Source: DASWJQ01 sp036397095 | Lineage (GTDB): Bacteria > Chloroflexota > Anaerolineae > Anaerolineales > E44-bin32 | Length of the DNA: 64,000 bases | Reading direction: 5' to 3' | Assembly: GCA_036397095.1 (NCBI GenBank) | Contig: DASWJQ010000057.1 | Location: 6,898 to 70,897, forward strand | Shown here: one piece after another, positions 1-8,865 of the stretch | Numbering within the stretch: position 1 is the stretch's first letter | Layout: each line of letters starts with the position of its first letter | Translations under genes and position numbers: made by a program | The notes under the pieces: model-generated | What the model was told of the DNA's origin: nothing | Database searches by the model: none | Seen by the model: the letters and a program-made list of their open reading frames with translations, nothing else

Positions 1-1
1 C

Positions 2-160
2 GACACCGAGTCGCCGGCCGAGTATTTTGCCGCCGCCAGCGAGCTCTTCTTTGAGCTGCCAGCCGAACTCAAGGTCGCCGAGCCGGCCATCTATCGCCAA
101 CTCGCCCACTTCTACAGACAGGATCCAGCCGCGCGGCGCTCGGGCCGGGCGACTGTATAA
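2..160 (+). CDS. mtfA: MtfA-type zinc peptidase, C-terminal fragment
   Basis: The gene enters from the left edge; reading from base 2 gives 52 residues and a TAA. The fragment has ESPAEYF, ELFFELP and HFYRQDP in the order seen at the C-terminus of MtfA (peptidase family M90), a cytosolic zinc peptidase that in enterobacteria binds the Mlc repressor. The HExxH zinc site would lie upstream of the window and is not visible. The stop codon overlaps a TATAAT box that probably serves the next gene. Identification rests on this tail alone. It matches the family ending well, including the Phe-Tyr-Arg-Gln-Asp-Pro motif close to the end. Confidence 0.8.
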   Translation, partial: DTESPAEYFAAASELFFELPAELKVAEPAIYRQLAHFYRQDPAARRSGRATV

Positions 161-161
161 T
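156..161 (+). promoter_or_regulatory. -10 box (TATAAT) for the phosphatase-kinase pair
   Basis: A perfect TATAAT lies 39 bases before the ATG at 200 and overlaps the stop codon of the upstream peptidase gene. No convincing -35 hexamer is seen at 17 bases upstream. Confidence 0.45.
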
Positions 162-199
162 CGCCCACCCGAGCTGGCATCCGCCTTGGAGACCTACTC

Positions 200-1450
200 A
201 TGCCCGTAAGTTCCATCGAACGCCTTCAGACGCTCTACGGCGTCAGCCTGGCGCTCAGTTCGGAGCTTGACCTGCAAGCATTGCTGCCGGAGGTCATCGA
301 CCAGGTCATCGCAGTCACCGGCGCCGAGCGCGGCTTTCTCATGCTCGGCGGCGGCAAGGATGATCTGGTTTTCCATGTAGCCCGCGGCCTGGACCAAGCC
401 ACGATCGAATCGCCCGAGTTCGAAGTCAGCCGCGGCGTCGTAGAAAAGGTTGCCGACAGCGGGGAACCGGTCCGCAGCCTCGATGCCCAGACCGAGGGCT
501 GGTTGGCCGAACGCAAGAGCATTCATCAACTCAAGCTGCGATCGCTGATGTGTGTTCCGCTCAAGGCCAAGGGCCGGTCGATCGGATTGGTCTACGTCGA
601 TAACCGGATGCAAGCCGGCATATTCACGCCCGACGATCTGGCCCTGCTTGAAGCCGTCGCCAGCTCGGCGGCCGTCGCCATCGAGAATGCACGCCTGTAC
701 AGCCTGGCGGTCCAGCAAGCTCGGATGGAGCGCGAACTTGAATTGGCAAGTGAATTACAGGCGGCGCTGATTCCCGCGCGGGCGCCTTCGATCCCCGGAC
801 TCGAACTCGCCGGGCAATGGCACGCCGCACTCGAAGTAGCCGGTGACTTCTACGACTTTATCCCCCTATCCAACGGACGACTAGTCGTCGTCATAGGCGA
901 TGTGACCGACAAGGGCGTGCCCGCCGCCTTTTTCATGGGATTGTCCAGGACGACCTTGCGCGCCAGCCTGGCCGCCGACCTGAGCCTGTCGCAAGCCATC
1001 GAGCAGGCCAACCGGCTGCTGTGTGCCGACTCGAGCGGCGGCATGTTTGTCACGTTGTTTGCCATTTCTCTCGACCCGCAGCAGTGGCAGGTCGAGACGG
1101 TTTGCGCCGGCCACAATCCGCCGCTGCTGGTCCGGCCCGGATCGAAGACCGCTGAGGAGCTGCCTGGCGGGGGCATGCCTCTGGGAATCGAGGAATCTCA
1201 AGCGTACCCGGCAACCACGATCGAATTCGAGCCCGGCACCTTCCTGCTGCTGTACACCGACGGTGTGCCGGATGCGGTCAATGGCAGCGGCGAATTCTAT
1301 GGACTGGCAAGGTTGCAGAAACTTGTGCCCAAAGCCGGCCGGCAGGGGCCGGAGAAGGCGTTGGCGATGATCCACGCCGATGTGCTCGCTTTCGCCGACG
1401 GGCAGGCGCCGTATGATGACCTGACCCTGGTGGGGTTGCGGCGTGTCTAA
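200..1450 (+). CDS. GAF domain / SpoIIE-type PP2C phosphatase
   Basis: A 416-residue cytosolic signalling protein. Residues about 10-165 form a GAF sensor domain and about 170-190 a helical linker. From about 195 there is a SpoIIE/RsbU-like serine phosphatase with the metal-binding aspartates in GDFYDF, GDVTDKG, TDGVPDA and YDDLTLV. Such enzymes dephosphorylate anti-sigma-factor antagonists or other Ser/Thr-phosphorylated partners in response to a ligand bound by GAF. Its stop overlaps the GTG of the following Ser/Thr kinase gene by 8 bases, so phosphatase and kinase are probably translationally coupled and act on shared targets. The ligand and the targets cannot be read from the sequence. 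Confidence 0.9.
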   Translation: MPVSSIERLQTLYGVSLALSSELDLQALLPEVIDQVIAVTGAERGFLMLGGGKDDLVFHVARGLDQATIESPEFEVSRGVVEKVADSGEPVRSLDAQTEGWLAERKSIHQLKLRSLMCVPLKAKGRSIGLVYVDNRMQAGIFTPDDLALLEAVASSAAVAIENARLYSLAVQQARMERELELASELQAALIPARAPSIPGLELAGQWHAALEVAGDFYDFIPLSNGRLVVVIGDVTDKGVPAAFFMGLSRTTLRASLAADLSLSQAIEQANRLLCADSSGGMFVTLFAISLDPQQWQVETVCAGHNPPLLVRPGSKTAEELPGGGMPLGIEESQAYPATTIEFEPGTFLLLYTDGVPDAVNGSGEFYGLARLQKLVPKAGRQGPEKALAMIHADVLAFADGQAPYDDLTLVGLRRV

Positions 1451-4400
1451 GCGCGTCCTGGCCGACCGCTACCGGCTTACAGCCGAGTTGGGCCAAGGCG
1501 GCATGGGGACTGTCTACCGCGCCCATGATGAGCTGCTCGACAGACCGGTGGCAGTTAAGCTTCTCACCGACTCAAATCTGGGCTCGGAGGGCCGCAACAA
1601 CTTACTGCGCGAGGCCAAGCTGACGGCCCAACTCAACCATCCCAACATCGTCACCGTGTACGACGCTGGCGAATCCGAGGGTGCTCCCTTCATTGTGATG
1701 GAGCTGGTGGAAGGCACCAGCCTGTACCAGTCACCGCCCGAATCTCTCGAGACCACCCTGACTCTGGCCAGCCAGATTTGCGCCGCCCTTGAGCACGCCC
1801 ATCAACACAAGGTCATCCACCGGGACCTGAAGCCGGAGAATATCTTGGTCGGGCCCGAGGGCACCTACAAACTGATGGATTTTGGCCTGGCCCGCTCGAT
1901 CACGTCGCGGCTGACCTCGGAAGGCATTATCGTTGGCACGGTGTTCTACCTGGCGCCAGAACAAGCCATGGGCGAAGACATCGACGGGCGGGCCGATTTG
2001 TACTCCCTGGGGGTTATGCTCTACGAACTGACGACCGGCCAGCTCCCTTTCCAGGCCGACGACCCGCTGGCCGTGATCTCCCAACACTTGCACGCCCCTG
2101 TGGTTCCGCCAAGCGCCATCCGGCCAGACCTTCCGGCCGCATTGGAGGCGGTCATCCTGCGCTTGCTGGCAAAAGATCCCCAGGCGCGCTTCGCTACCGC
2201 AGCCGAGGTTCAAGCAGAATTGGCGCGGCTGCAGGCGCAAACGCCTGCGGGGCCGTCGGCTTTGCCACCCGATGCTCGGCTCGAACAGTTGGCCCGCGGC
2301 CGGCTGGTGGGGCGGCAAGAGCAGTTCCAATCGCTGCTCGAACTCTGGCGCCTGGCGCAGGCCGGGCAGGGGCAACTGGCGATGCTTTCGGGCGAGCCAG
2401 GAGTTGGCAAGACGCGGCTGGCCAACGAAATGATCGTCGCGGCCAGAGTACACGGGGCCGTGATCTTGAAGGGTGGCTGTTACGAATTCGAGGCCAGTTC
2501 TCCTTATATGCCATTCGTCGAGGCACTTCGAGAGTGGGTCCACCAGTCTGAGGCGGCCGAACTGGCGGCTCACCTGGAAGGGTTGGCGGCCGGCCTCACC
2601 AAGCTTGCCCCCGAGGTCTCCACCAAGCTTGGCGAGTTCGAACCCCTGCCAGCGCTCAGCCTCAATGAAGAGCGCTTGCGGTTGTTTGACCATGTGGCCC
2701 GACTCTTCCGGCGGTTGGCCGCGACCAAAGCGATGCTGGTGGTGCTGGATGACTTGCATTGGGCCGACACCGGCACCCTGCAGCTCCTTTCCTACCTGGT
2801 GCGTCACCTGGGTGACCACAAGGTGATGGTTCTGGGCTGCTACCGTGAGCTCGAACTTGACCGCGCTCACCCACTTGCCGAGGCGCTGGTAGCCTGGAAC
2901 CGGGAACGTGTCGTCAGCCGCGTGTCGCTCGATCGCTTGACGATGGAGGAGACCGGTCACCTGCTGACGACTTTGTTCCAGGATGAAATCACCGACGAAT
3001 TCCGCCAGGCCATTCACGATGAGACCGAAGGCAATCCCTTTTTCATCGAAGAGACCGTCAAGGCCCTGATCGCAGGCGGCAGCGTCTACCGGCAGGAAGG
3101 CAAATGGCAGCGGGCCGCCCTCGAAGATCTGGCCATCCCCCAGAGCGTCAAGGAAGCCATCGGCCGGCGCCTTGACCGATTGGATGAAGACAGTCTCGAG
3201 GTCCTGCATGCCGCCAGCGCCCTTGGCAAGAGCTTTGCCTACACCGAGTTGGCCGCGCTGTTCCCGGACGAAGATCCATTGCTCGACTCGCTTGACCAGG
3301 CCCGCCAGGCGCAGTTGCTCGACATCGCCGGCCCCGAGTCATTCGTTTTCACCCACGACAAGATCCGCGAGGTGCTCTACCAGGAACTCAACCCCATCCG
3401 ACGGCGCCGGCTCCATCAGCGCATCGGGGAGAGCCTCGAGAGCGCCATGGGTGGCAAGCCCAATGGCCGGGTGCAGGATATGGCCTACCACTTCGTCCAG
3501 AGCGGCGACCTGGCGCGCGGCATGCGATACTGCCTGCAAGCGGCCGAAGGCGCGCTTGAGGTCTTCGCTTTGGACGCTGCCTTGCAGTCCTTAGATGCCG
3601 CCGAAGACTGCGCTCGCAGCCTGGGCGACGAAGCAACCTTGGCCGTCATCCTGGTCAAGAAGGCGCGCACCCTGACATTCCAGGGTCGAAACCGGCAGGC
3701 CATCGAAGCCACCCAAGCGGCGTTGGATCTGCCCCAGGCTTCAGGCTCACGCCTGGAAACCCTGGTTGACCTTGGCTCCTACCTGGTAGTCCTAAGCGAT
3801 GAGCGGGCCCGCCCGACCCTGGAGCGGGCGCTGGACGAGATGGATGAGACCACCGACCCCAATCTGCGTTCGCTGGCGTTGACTTTGCTTGGCCGTGACT
3901 ATCACTACCGGGCCCAACATGGCCAGGCCGTAGCGCTTTATGAGCAGGGGTTGGCCCTGGTCGACCCCGACGAAGAACCGTACGCTGCCATCTCGGCCCA
4001 TCTTTACTTGGCAGGCGGGCTTCAGCACCAGGCCGAGTTTGACAAAAGCAATCAACACGCCAACCAGGCGATTGATATCGGTCAGCGGCATGGACACCTT
4101 TTCGGCATTGCTGCCGGCCACGAGTTCCTGGCGGAGAATGCGGCCACCTGCGGCGATTGGCAACCGGCCATTCAACATGCCGCCGAAGATGAGCGCATTG
4201 CCCGAGAAATTGGCTCGCTGGACCGTCTCGCCTGGGCGCAATTCGCCATGGCCTGGGCGCTCCACGGGCGCGGCGATCTCGCCACCGCCGCCGAGCAGGC
4301 CAGCTGCAGCCTACAGTTGGGCCAGGATTTGGGCGAGCTGCGGCTGGCCTCCTTTGCTGGTGGGCGGCTGGGAATGATCGAAGCCGATCGCGGCAACTTC

Positions 4401-4991
4401 GAGCTCGCCGAGCCGGTGGCCGTCCAATCCCTGGAATGGGCCGAGGGCTTTGGCCAGGTTGTGCTGCTCACAAATGCCCTTACGGCGCTTGCCCTGCTCG
4501 AGCTGCGCCGGGGGGAGATCGCGGCCGCGCATCGCCATTTGGCACAGGCCGAGGATCATTATGGAGAGACCGAAAACAAGACCAGCTTCCTGCTCTGCGA
4601 ACCGTTGCTGGCCGAGGTGCTCGTCTTGCTTGGCCGCGTCGACGAGGCCGGCGTGATCGTCGAGAGAGCCACAGCCTTAACCCAGCGCTGCGGCGCCCGC
4701 TCTCTTCAAGGCCAGCTTCATCGGGTTCGTGGTCTGATTCTGCTCGCCAACGAACAGCTTGAGGCCGCCGAGACCTCGCTCAACCGGGCGCTCGACCTGA
4801 GCACCGAGCTGGGCGGGCGGCCCGAGCAGGCCAGGACACATGTGGCCCTGGCTCAGTTACGCCAGAACCAGGACCAGCCAGTCCAGGTTCGCCAGGAACT
4901 GGAACAGGCGCTGGCAATCATGACGGAATGTGAGATGGCCCCGGAGGCCGCCGAGGTGCGAGCCCAACTCGCCGGTTTGGTTAAGGCATAA
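1443..4991 (+). CDS. PknB-type Ser/Thr kinase fused to AAA ATPase and TPR repeats
   Basis: An 1182-residue soluble protein with a GTG start. Residues 8-265 are a Hanks-type kinase: glycine loop GQGGMGTVYRA, VAVKLL lysine, HRDLKPEN catalytic loop at about 126, DFGLAR and APEQA. A second NTPase module of the AAA_16/STAND type follows, with Walker A GEPGVGKT at 317-324 and a Walker B region VVLDDLHWAD near 432-440. The remaining C-terminal part from about 690 is helical TPR-like repeats. The layout resembles MalT/LuxR-family STAND regulators but has a kinase in place of a DNA-binding domain. No transmembrane segment is evident. It overlaps the GAF-SpoIIE phosphatase gene, which suggests a kinase/phosphatase pair. 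The ligand sensed by the TPR region is unknown. Confidence 0.9.
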   Translation: MSKRVLADRYRLTAELGQGGMGTVYRAHDELLDRPVAVKLLTDSNLGSEGRNNLLREAKLTAQLNHPNIVTVYDAGESEGAPFIVMELVEGTSLYQSPPESLETTLTLASQICAALEHAHQHKVIHRDLKPENILVGPEGTYKLMDFGLARSITSRLTSEGIIVGTVFYLAPEQAMGEDIDGRADLYSLGVMLYELTTGQLPFQADDPLAVISQHLHAPVVPPSAIRPDLPAALEAVILRLLAKDPQARFATAAEVQAELARLQAQTPAGPSALPPDARLEQLARGRLVGRQEQFQSLLELWRLAQAGQGQLAMLSGEPGVGKTRLANEMIVAARVHGAVILKGGCYEFEASSPYMPFVEALREWVHQSEAAELAAHLEGLAAGLTKLAPEVSTKLGEFEPLPALSLNEERLRLFDHVARLFRRLAATKAMLVVLDDLHWADTGTLQLLSYLVRHLGDHKVMVLGCYRELELDRAHPLAEALVAWNRERVVSRVSLDRLTMEETGHLLTTLFQDEITDEFRQAIHDETEGNPFFIEETVKALIAGGSVYRQEGKWQRAALEDLAIPQSVKEAIGRRLDRLDEDSLEVLHAASALGKSFAYTELAALFPDEDPLLDSLDQARQAQLLDIAGPESFVFTHDKIREVLYQELNPIRRRRLHQRIGESLESAMGGKPNGRVQDMAYHFVQSGDLARGMRYCLQAAEGALEVFALDAALQSLDAAEDCARSLGDEATLAVILVKKARTLTFQGRNRQAIEATQAALDLPQASGSRLETLVDLGSYLVVLSDERARPTLERALDEMDETTDPNLRSLALTLLGRDYHYRAQHGQAVALYEQGLALVDPDEEPYAAISAHLYLAGGLQHQAEFDKSNQHANQAIDIGQRHGHLFGIAAGHEFLAENAATCGDWQPAIQHAAEDERIAREIGSLDRLAWAQFAMAWALHGRGDLATAAEQASCSLQLGQDLGELRLASFAGGRLGMIEADRGNFELAEPVAVQSLEWAEGFGQVVLLTNALTALALLELRRGEIAAAHRHLAQAEDHYGETENKTSFLLCEPLLAEVLVLLGRVDEAGVIVERATALTQRCGARSLQGQLHRVRGLILLANEQLEAAETSLNRALDLSTELGGRPEQARTHVALAQLRQNQDQPVQVRQELEQALAIMTECEMAPEAAEVRAQLAGLVKA

Positions 4992-5065
4992 CCTCGGAGA
5001 CCCACTTGAGCCGAATTTGTGACACGGAAGCCCTGAGTGGTCCCCCCACCTCAAGCGCTCACGCC

Positions 5066-5094
5066 TTTCAGACCGGACGGGTCTGGTTTACAAT
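5066..5094 (+). promoter_or_regulatory. Candidate promoter for the fatty-acid-hydroxylase gene
   Basis: TTTCAG (5066-5071) and TACAAT (5089-5094) are separated by 17 bases and end 24 bases before the ATG at 5119. The -10 variant TACAAT recurs before other genes in this window. Confidence 0.4.
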
Positions 5095-5118
5095 CAAGCC
5101 AATGGAGACACGCAAAGC

Positions 5119-5823
5119 ATGACACAACAGTCAGCCGTCCGACAGGATCCGCCTATTCGGCTGTTTAAGTCGGATTTCCTTGAATTCTTCAGCCACATCA
5201 GCCCGCTGGCGGTCGCCGCCATTTGGGCGCCGGTATCTGTGTTCTTTCTTGGGCGCGCCGTGCTCGCCTGGCAGCCGGGTACCAGCTGGCTGCATATCCC
5301 TGCCGGCATCTTCCTCGGCTGGTTCGTATGGACCTTCGTCGAGTACACGCTGCACCGCTTTCTGTTCCACTACCATCCACGCACCGAGCGGCTCAAGCGC
5401 ATGTTTTTCATGATGCACGGCGTCCATCACGCCCAACCGATGTGCCGCACGCGGTTGGTGATGCCGCCGGCGCTCAGCGTGCCGATGTCGTCCGTCTTCT
5501 TCGTGGGCGGGTATGCGCTGATCGTGGTCGGCCTGGGCGTACCCCAGTGGTTCGATCCGGTAATGGTTGGTCTGGTCGCCGGCTACCTGATCTATGATCT
5601 GACCCACTATCAGATTCACCACGCCAACGTTACTTCCGGCTGGTTCTTCAAGCTGCGCAAGCACCATCTACGCCATCACGGCGCCTGCGATTTCATGCGC
5701 TTTGGCGTGTCGACCACGATATGGGACCACGTGTTCGGCACGATGCCGAAGGCCCCGTGCCAGGAGCTGATCAACCGGGGCTCGGGCAAGCCGGCCGATT
5801 GGGAGCCGCCTGCTCCGGCCTGA
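5119..5823 (+). CDS. Sterol desaturase / fatty-acid hydroxylase family membrane protein
   Basis: A 234-residue integral membrane di-iron enzyme of the fatty acid hydroxylase superfamily. Hydrophobic segments lie at about 27-50, 55-75 and 125-150. The histidine clusters that ligate the di-iron centre are all present: HRFLFH, HGVHH, HYQIHH and HLRHH. The spacing and size resemble the catalytic domain of fatty-acid 2-hydroxylases more than that of plant or fungal sterol desaturases. The substrate is probably a membrane lipid acyl chain, but this is inference. The gene stands alone between its own promoter and a strong terminator, facing the envelope operon tail to tail. Confidence 0.85.
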   Translation: MTQQSAVRQDPPIRLFKSDFLEFFSHISPLAVAAIWAPVSVFFLGRAVLAWQPGTSWLHIPAGIFLGWFVWTFVEYTLHRFLFHYHPRTERLKRMFFMMHGVHHAQPMCRTRLVMPPALSVPMSSVFFVGGYALIVVGLGVPQWFDPVMVGLVAGYLIYDLTHYQIHHANVTSGWFFKLRKHHLRHHGACDFMRFGVSTTIWDHVFGTMPKAPCQELINRGSGKPADWEPPAPA

Positions 5824-5866
5824 CCGGCGACGAAGGGGGCCCGCGGCGTCTTGGACTAGAATCCAA

Positions 5867-5904
5867 CCGGCCGGTGCATAAATGCACCGGCCGGCTCTAT
5901 TTTG
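5867..5904. terminator. Strong hairpin terminator between convergent genes
   Basis: Perfect 13-bp arms CCGGCCGGTGCAT (5867-5879) and ATGCACCGGCCGG (5882-5894) enclose a 2-base centre and are followed by CTCTATTTTG. It can terminate the hydroxylase gene and, being palindromic, may also serve the convergent minus-strand operon. Confidence 0.8.
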
Positions 5905-5928
5905 CCCACAAGTTTAGCCCCGCGGGGC

Positions 5929-6834
5929 CTAGCCAGGCTGTTCGACAATGTGAATGGCGCCAATCCCCAGGTCTACGCTGCCGGTGATCATGCCGCCGGT
6001 GCTGGTGCCGGTGGAGCGGACGAAGTCACCGTCCCGCGCAAAGCCGGCCCCTACCGTAACTGCCTGCAAGCCGTCGCCGACGTTCAGCTGCAGTCCGCTG
6101 CCGGCCGGCACGCGCAGGACAACGTCGCCGATGCCTCCATCGATTTCGATTACCACGTCACGGCCAACGGGCAGGGTCACCTCGACCGTACCTACCCCAA
6201 ATGAGATGTTGGCCCGGTCGAGCATCGTGCCCGCCAGATCCAACTCCTGCAGTCCGACACCCACATCGGTCTGCAATCTCAGCGGCAGACTGGAAGCTAG
6301 GCTCAGGTGCCAGACACCACGCCGGCCCGGCAGCCAGAAGTTGACACCGTTGTCCAGGTCCTGGCGGATCTCCACGTTGACGACCCCAGCCTGCAGATCG
6401 CTGGTCACAAGGATGCGTTCGTCACGCAAAGGCTCGACGATCCCGTCCACGACCAGACCATCAGACGCTTCCCCGTCGAGTTTCAGCTCGCCAACCCCCG
6501 GCGCCAGCAGCACGAAGGCTTCGTCAGCCTGGCCAACCGTCTCGGCAACGCTGACCCCGTCGATTGGTCGCTGGTCGACGTTGGCCAGCAGATACAGGCT
6601 GCCGGCGAACACACCCGCCACCAGCACGACCGCCAGAGCCGTGCCCCACACCGAGCGACGCGGGATCAGCAAATCCACCCCGGCCGCCAGCAGCAAGGCT
6701 GGCCACAGTTGCAGTGCCAGTTCCCACAGATTCCAGTCGGTGATGCCGAAGTTGTTCAGCAGCACGATGGTGCCGATCGTGACCAGCAGGATCGGCCAAA
6801 CGACCTCGCCCCGCCGGTAGTTACGCCCGTTCAT
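5929..6834 (-). CDS. LiaF/toast-rack envelope protein with N-terminal membrane segments
   Basis: 301 residues from the ATG at 6834, chosen because GGAGG sits 8 bases upstream and because the further upstream in-frame start lacks a ribosome site. The N-terminus (residues 10-60) holds DUF5668-like hydrophobic helices (PILLVTIGTIVLLNNFGI). The rest is a beta-rich toast-rack domain like the C-terminal part of LiaF/DUF4097 proteins, with repeated short hydrophobic strands such as GVGELKLDGE. The family is linked to cell-envelope stress sensing. The start overlaps the end of the PspC gene by 14 bases, so it is the last gene of a coupled four-gene operon (8662 to 5929). Confidence 0.8.
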   Translation of the reverse strand: MNGRNYRRGEVVWPILLVTIGTIVLLNNFGITDWNLWELALQLWPALLLAAGVDLLIPRRSVWGTALAVVLVAGVFAGSLYLLANVDQRPIDGVSVAETVGQADEAFVLLAPGVGELKLDGEASDGLVVDGIVEPLRDERILVTSDLQAGVVNVEIRQDLDNGVNFWLPGRRGVWHLSLASSLPLRLQTDVGVGLQELDLAGTMLDRANISFGVGTVEVTLPVGRDVVIEIDGGIGDVVLRVPAGSGLQLNVGDGLQAVTVGAGFARDGDFVRSTGTSTGGMITGSVDLGIGAIHIVEQPG

Positions 6835-7285
6835 CTGAGCCTCCCCGTCGCAGGATGACAACCAGGCCGCCCAGGATCAGAAGCAGCGGCCACAAGTAGT
6901 CGAAATCAAGCCAAGCCAGCCATGGGATGTCGAGGCGCCGCAAGAAGACCAGGGCGCCCAGCAGAACCAGGCTGGCGCCGATCCACGTCATCACACGCGG
7001 ATCGCGCTCTTGCGCCAGGTTCTGCATTTCGGAGCGCATGGTGCGGGCCTTGTCGGCCAACTCTTCGCGGGCCTCGCCAGCGGAGTCGGCTTCAGGCACC
7101 TCAGCCGGCTCAAGCGGCAACACCACCCACAGCAGCAGGTAGAGGAAGACGCCCAGGCCATCGGCCAGTGCGAAGACGACAAAGAACAAGCGCACCAGCG
7201 TTGGTTCGATGCGCAGTTGGTGACCAATACCAGCGCACACGCCGCCCAAGACTTTGTCTGTGCGGCTGCGGAATATGCGATTCAT
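6821..7285 (-). CDS. PspC-domain membrane protein
   Basis: 154 residues. The N-terminal 60 residues are a PspC domain: the RIFRSRTDKVLGGVCAGIG opening is diagnostic and is followed by FFVVFALADGLGVFLYLLLW as a membrane segment. A charged linker (70-105) and a second hydrophobic pair near 110-145 follow. PspC proteins take part in phage-shock/LiaI-like membrane-stress responses. The gene lies between two toast-rack genes and overlaps the downstream one, which supports a shared envelope-homeostasis role. No PspA homologue is found in the window. Confidence 0.88.
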   Translation of the reverse strand: MNRIFRSRTDKVLGGVCAGIGHQLRIEPTLVRLFFVVFALADGLGVFLYLLLWVVLPLEPAEVPEADSAGEAREELADKARTMRSEMQNLAQERDPRVMTWIGASLVLLGALVFLRRLDIPWLAWLDFDYLWPLLLILGGLVVILRRGGSDERA

Positions 7286-7302
7286 GGCTGCAAGCCTCCG
7301 TC

Positions 7303-8097
7303 TCAGCTGACTTTGACCGAACCGACACCGGTCTGAATGTCGATGTCAATTCGGCTGCTTGCCGTCTCATAGTCGGCGGACTGGTAGACACCAGCGGTCT
7401 GCGGGAAGCGACTCCCGTCCACCTGGATATCCGCCAGGCCGCTTTGCACCTGGATCCTGGCAGCCGTCGATGCCGGCACGCGCAACACCACCGACGACAC
7501 ACCCGACTCGACCCGCACCTTGGCCTGGCCTGCGACGGCCGGCAGATCGACTTCGGTCGAACTGGCGCCGGTTTTCAGAAGCAGGTTGCGGACGGCCAGC
7601 TCAGTCAATGCCAGCCGGGTCTCGCCGGCGCCGGTCTCGAGCACCAGGGTCCAATCGACTTCGGGGGTTAGCCGCAGGTCCCATTCGAAGCCGCTGCCCC
7701 AGGCAAACGGTAGGTCGAGCAGCCGGTCCGAAGGTACCGAAAGCTCGAGCTCCGTCGAACTACCGTTTCTGCGCCGGGACAATTGAACGCCGCCGGCTGC
7801 CGTGCCTTCCAGCAAGACCGCCGGCTCCTTCGATGAGCCGATAGTCAGCCGGCCAGCTCCATGCTTGATGCGCAGGGTGGCCGCGCTTTCGCCGTCCACG
7901 GCCACCCGGACCGGCTCCCGTTCCAAGACGGCCGGCCCCGCCGACCGCCGCAGCAAGATCCAAAGCCCGGCAAAAACCAAAAGCAGCGGCCAGAACAAAT
8001 CGCCAGCCGCCGCAGGCAGGAACCCCAGGTTGTTGAGCAGGAACAGAGCGCCTGCCAGCAGCAACAACCCGCCAAACAATAGTCGTCCTCGGTACAT
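7303..8097 (-). CDS. Toast-rack (LiaF/DUF4097-like) membrane protein
   Basis: 264 residues. Residues 5-50 are two closely spaced hydrophobic helices (LLFGGLLLLAGALFLLNNLG, then DLFWPLLLVFAGLWILL) typical of DUF5668. The remainder is a beta-rich, mostly polar domain with repeated degenerate units such as GAGETRLALTELAVRNL and GASSTEVDLPAVAGQ, as expected for a toast-rack fold facing outward. It starts 58 bases downstream of the previous membrane-protein gene and 17 bases before the PspC gene, so it belongs to the same operon. It is similar in design to the protein at 5929-6834 and may be an ancient duplicate. Confidence 0.8.
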   Translation of the reverse strand: MYRGRLLFGGLLLLAGALFLLNNLGFLPAAAGDLFWPLLLVFAGLWILLRRSAGPAVLEREPVRVAVDGESAATLRIKHGAGRLTIGSSKEPAVLLEGTAAGGVQLSRRRNGSSTELELSVPSDRLLDLPFAWGSGFEWDLRLTPEVDWTLVLETGAGETRLALTELAVRNLLLKTGASSTEVDLPAVAGQAKVRVESGVSSVVLRVPASTAARIQVQSGLADIQVDGSRFPQTAGVYQSADYETASSRIDIDIQTGVGSVKVS

Positions 8098-8155
8098 CGA
8101 ACGCTAGCCCCCGGGCGCAAGCCCGTTCAAATTCGCGGATACGTCGCTAACCTGG

Positions 8156-8662
8156 TCAGGCTTGGCGTCGTCCGAGCAGCGATTGGCCCAGCAGGATCAA
8201 GCCCAGCACGACGAGCAGCAAGGGCCAATAGGGGCCAAATGTCCCCAGACCGCCAAGGAAGGAGCCAAAGATGGCGAACATGATCAGGCTGATCAGGATC
8301 AGCGTGCCTCCTTCTCGCCAGCGGTTGGCCAAGGTGCCTTCGAGCGCACCCATCAAGACGATGCCGACTCCGACAAAGCCCGGGATGAGCGCCCACGCGT
8401 AGGCCCAGGACTCCCAATGGCCGGTTGCGTTCTGCCAGGCCAACAGCCCGCCAATGCCGGCGATGATGGTCGCCGGGATGGCCAGGCCGGGGGCATTGAC
8501 GACGAGACCAAGCACCAGGAGCAATACGCCGAAGCCAATCAGGATCGAGGGCCACTGAAACAAATCCCCCAAGCCTGGTATGACTTGTACGGCGAAGAAC
8601 CAGGCCCCGGCCAGGATCAGGAGCAGGCCGAGCGCCAATTGAGACCTCACTTTGGTTTGCAT
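8156..8662 (-). CDS. DUF5668-like multi-pass membrane protein
   Basis: 168 residues, almost entirely hydrophobic, with about six predicted membrane helices. These include ALGLLLILAGAWFFAVQVIP near the start and YWPLLLVVLGLILLGQSLLG at the end. The pairing of LILxGxxFL helices and the acidic turn between them resemble the LiaI/LiaF-type transmembrane domain without the toast-rack part. It is the first gene of the minus-strand operon that continues into toast-rack and PspC genes. A palindromic site lies about 113 bases upstream of the start. Its biochemical role is unknown. Confidence 0.7.
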   Translation of the reverse strand: MQTKVRSQLALGLLLILAGAWFFAVQVIPGLGDLFQWPSILIGFGVLLLVLGLVVNAPGLAIPATIIAGIGGLLAWQNATGHWESWAYAWALIPGFVGVGIVLMGALEGTLANRWREGGTLILISLIMFAIFGSFLGGLGTFGPYWPLLLVVLGLILLGQSLLGRRQA

Positions 8663-8774
8663 AGCTGTTCCTCCGGCAGTGGTTCGTTAGTCAAGTCGTC
8701 CACTCGCGTCAAACGGCGCTGCCACCCGGCGCGCCAGACCGCCTCCTTCCTGCTTTTTATAGTGGCATACATGT

Positions 8775-8787
8775 CAGGTGTCACCTG
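8775..8787. promoter_or_regulatory. Candidate operator CAGGTGTCACCTG
   Basis: A perfect interrupted palindrome (CAGGTG-T-CACCTG) lies about 113 bases upstream of the operon start at 8662. Read on the minus strand it is CAGGTGACACCTG and matches the site at 9494-9506 in 12 of 13 positions. Confidence 0.45.
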
Positions 8788-8865
8788 CAGGAAGTCATCC
8801 CATCTGCAGCCTATACGCTTGTGCGTCCTCTCAAGTTGTACGCAATCGCTGCTATTGTCACAGGC

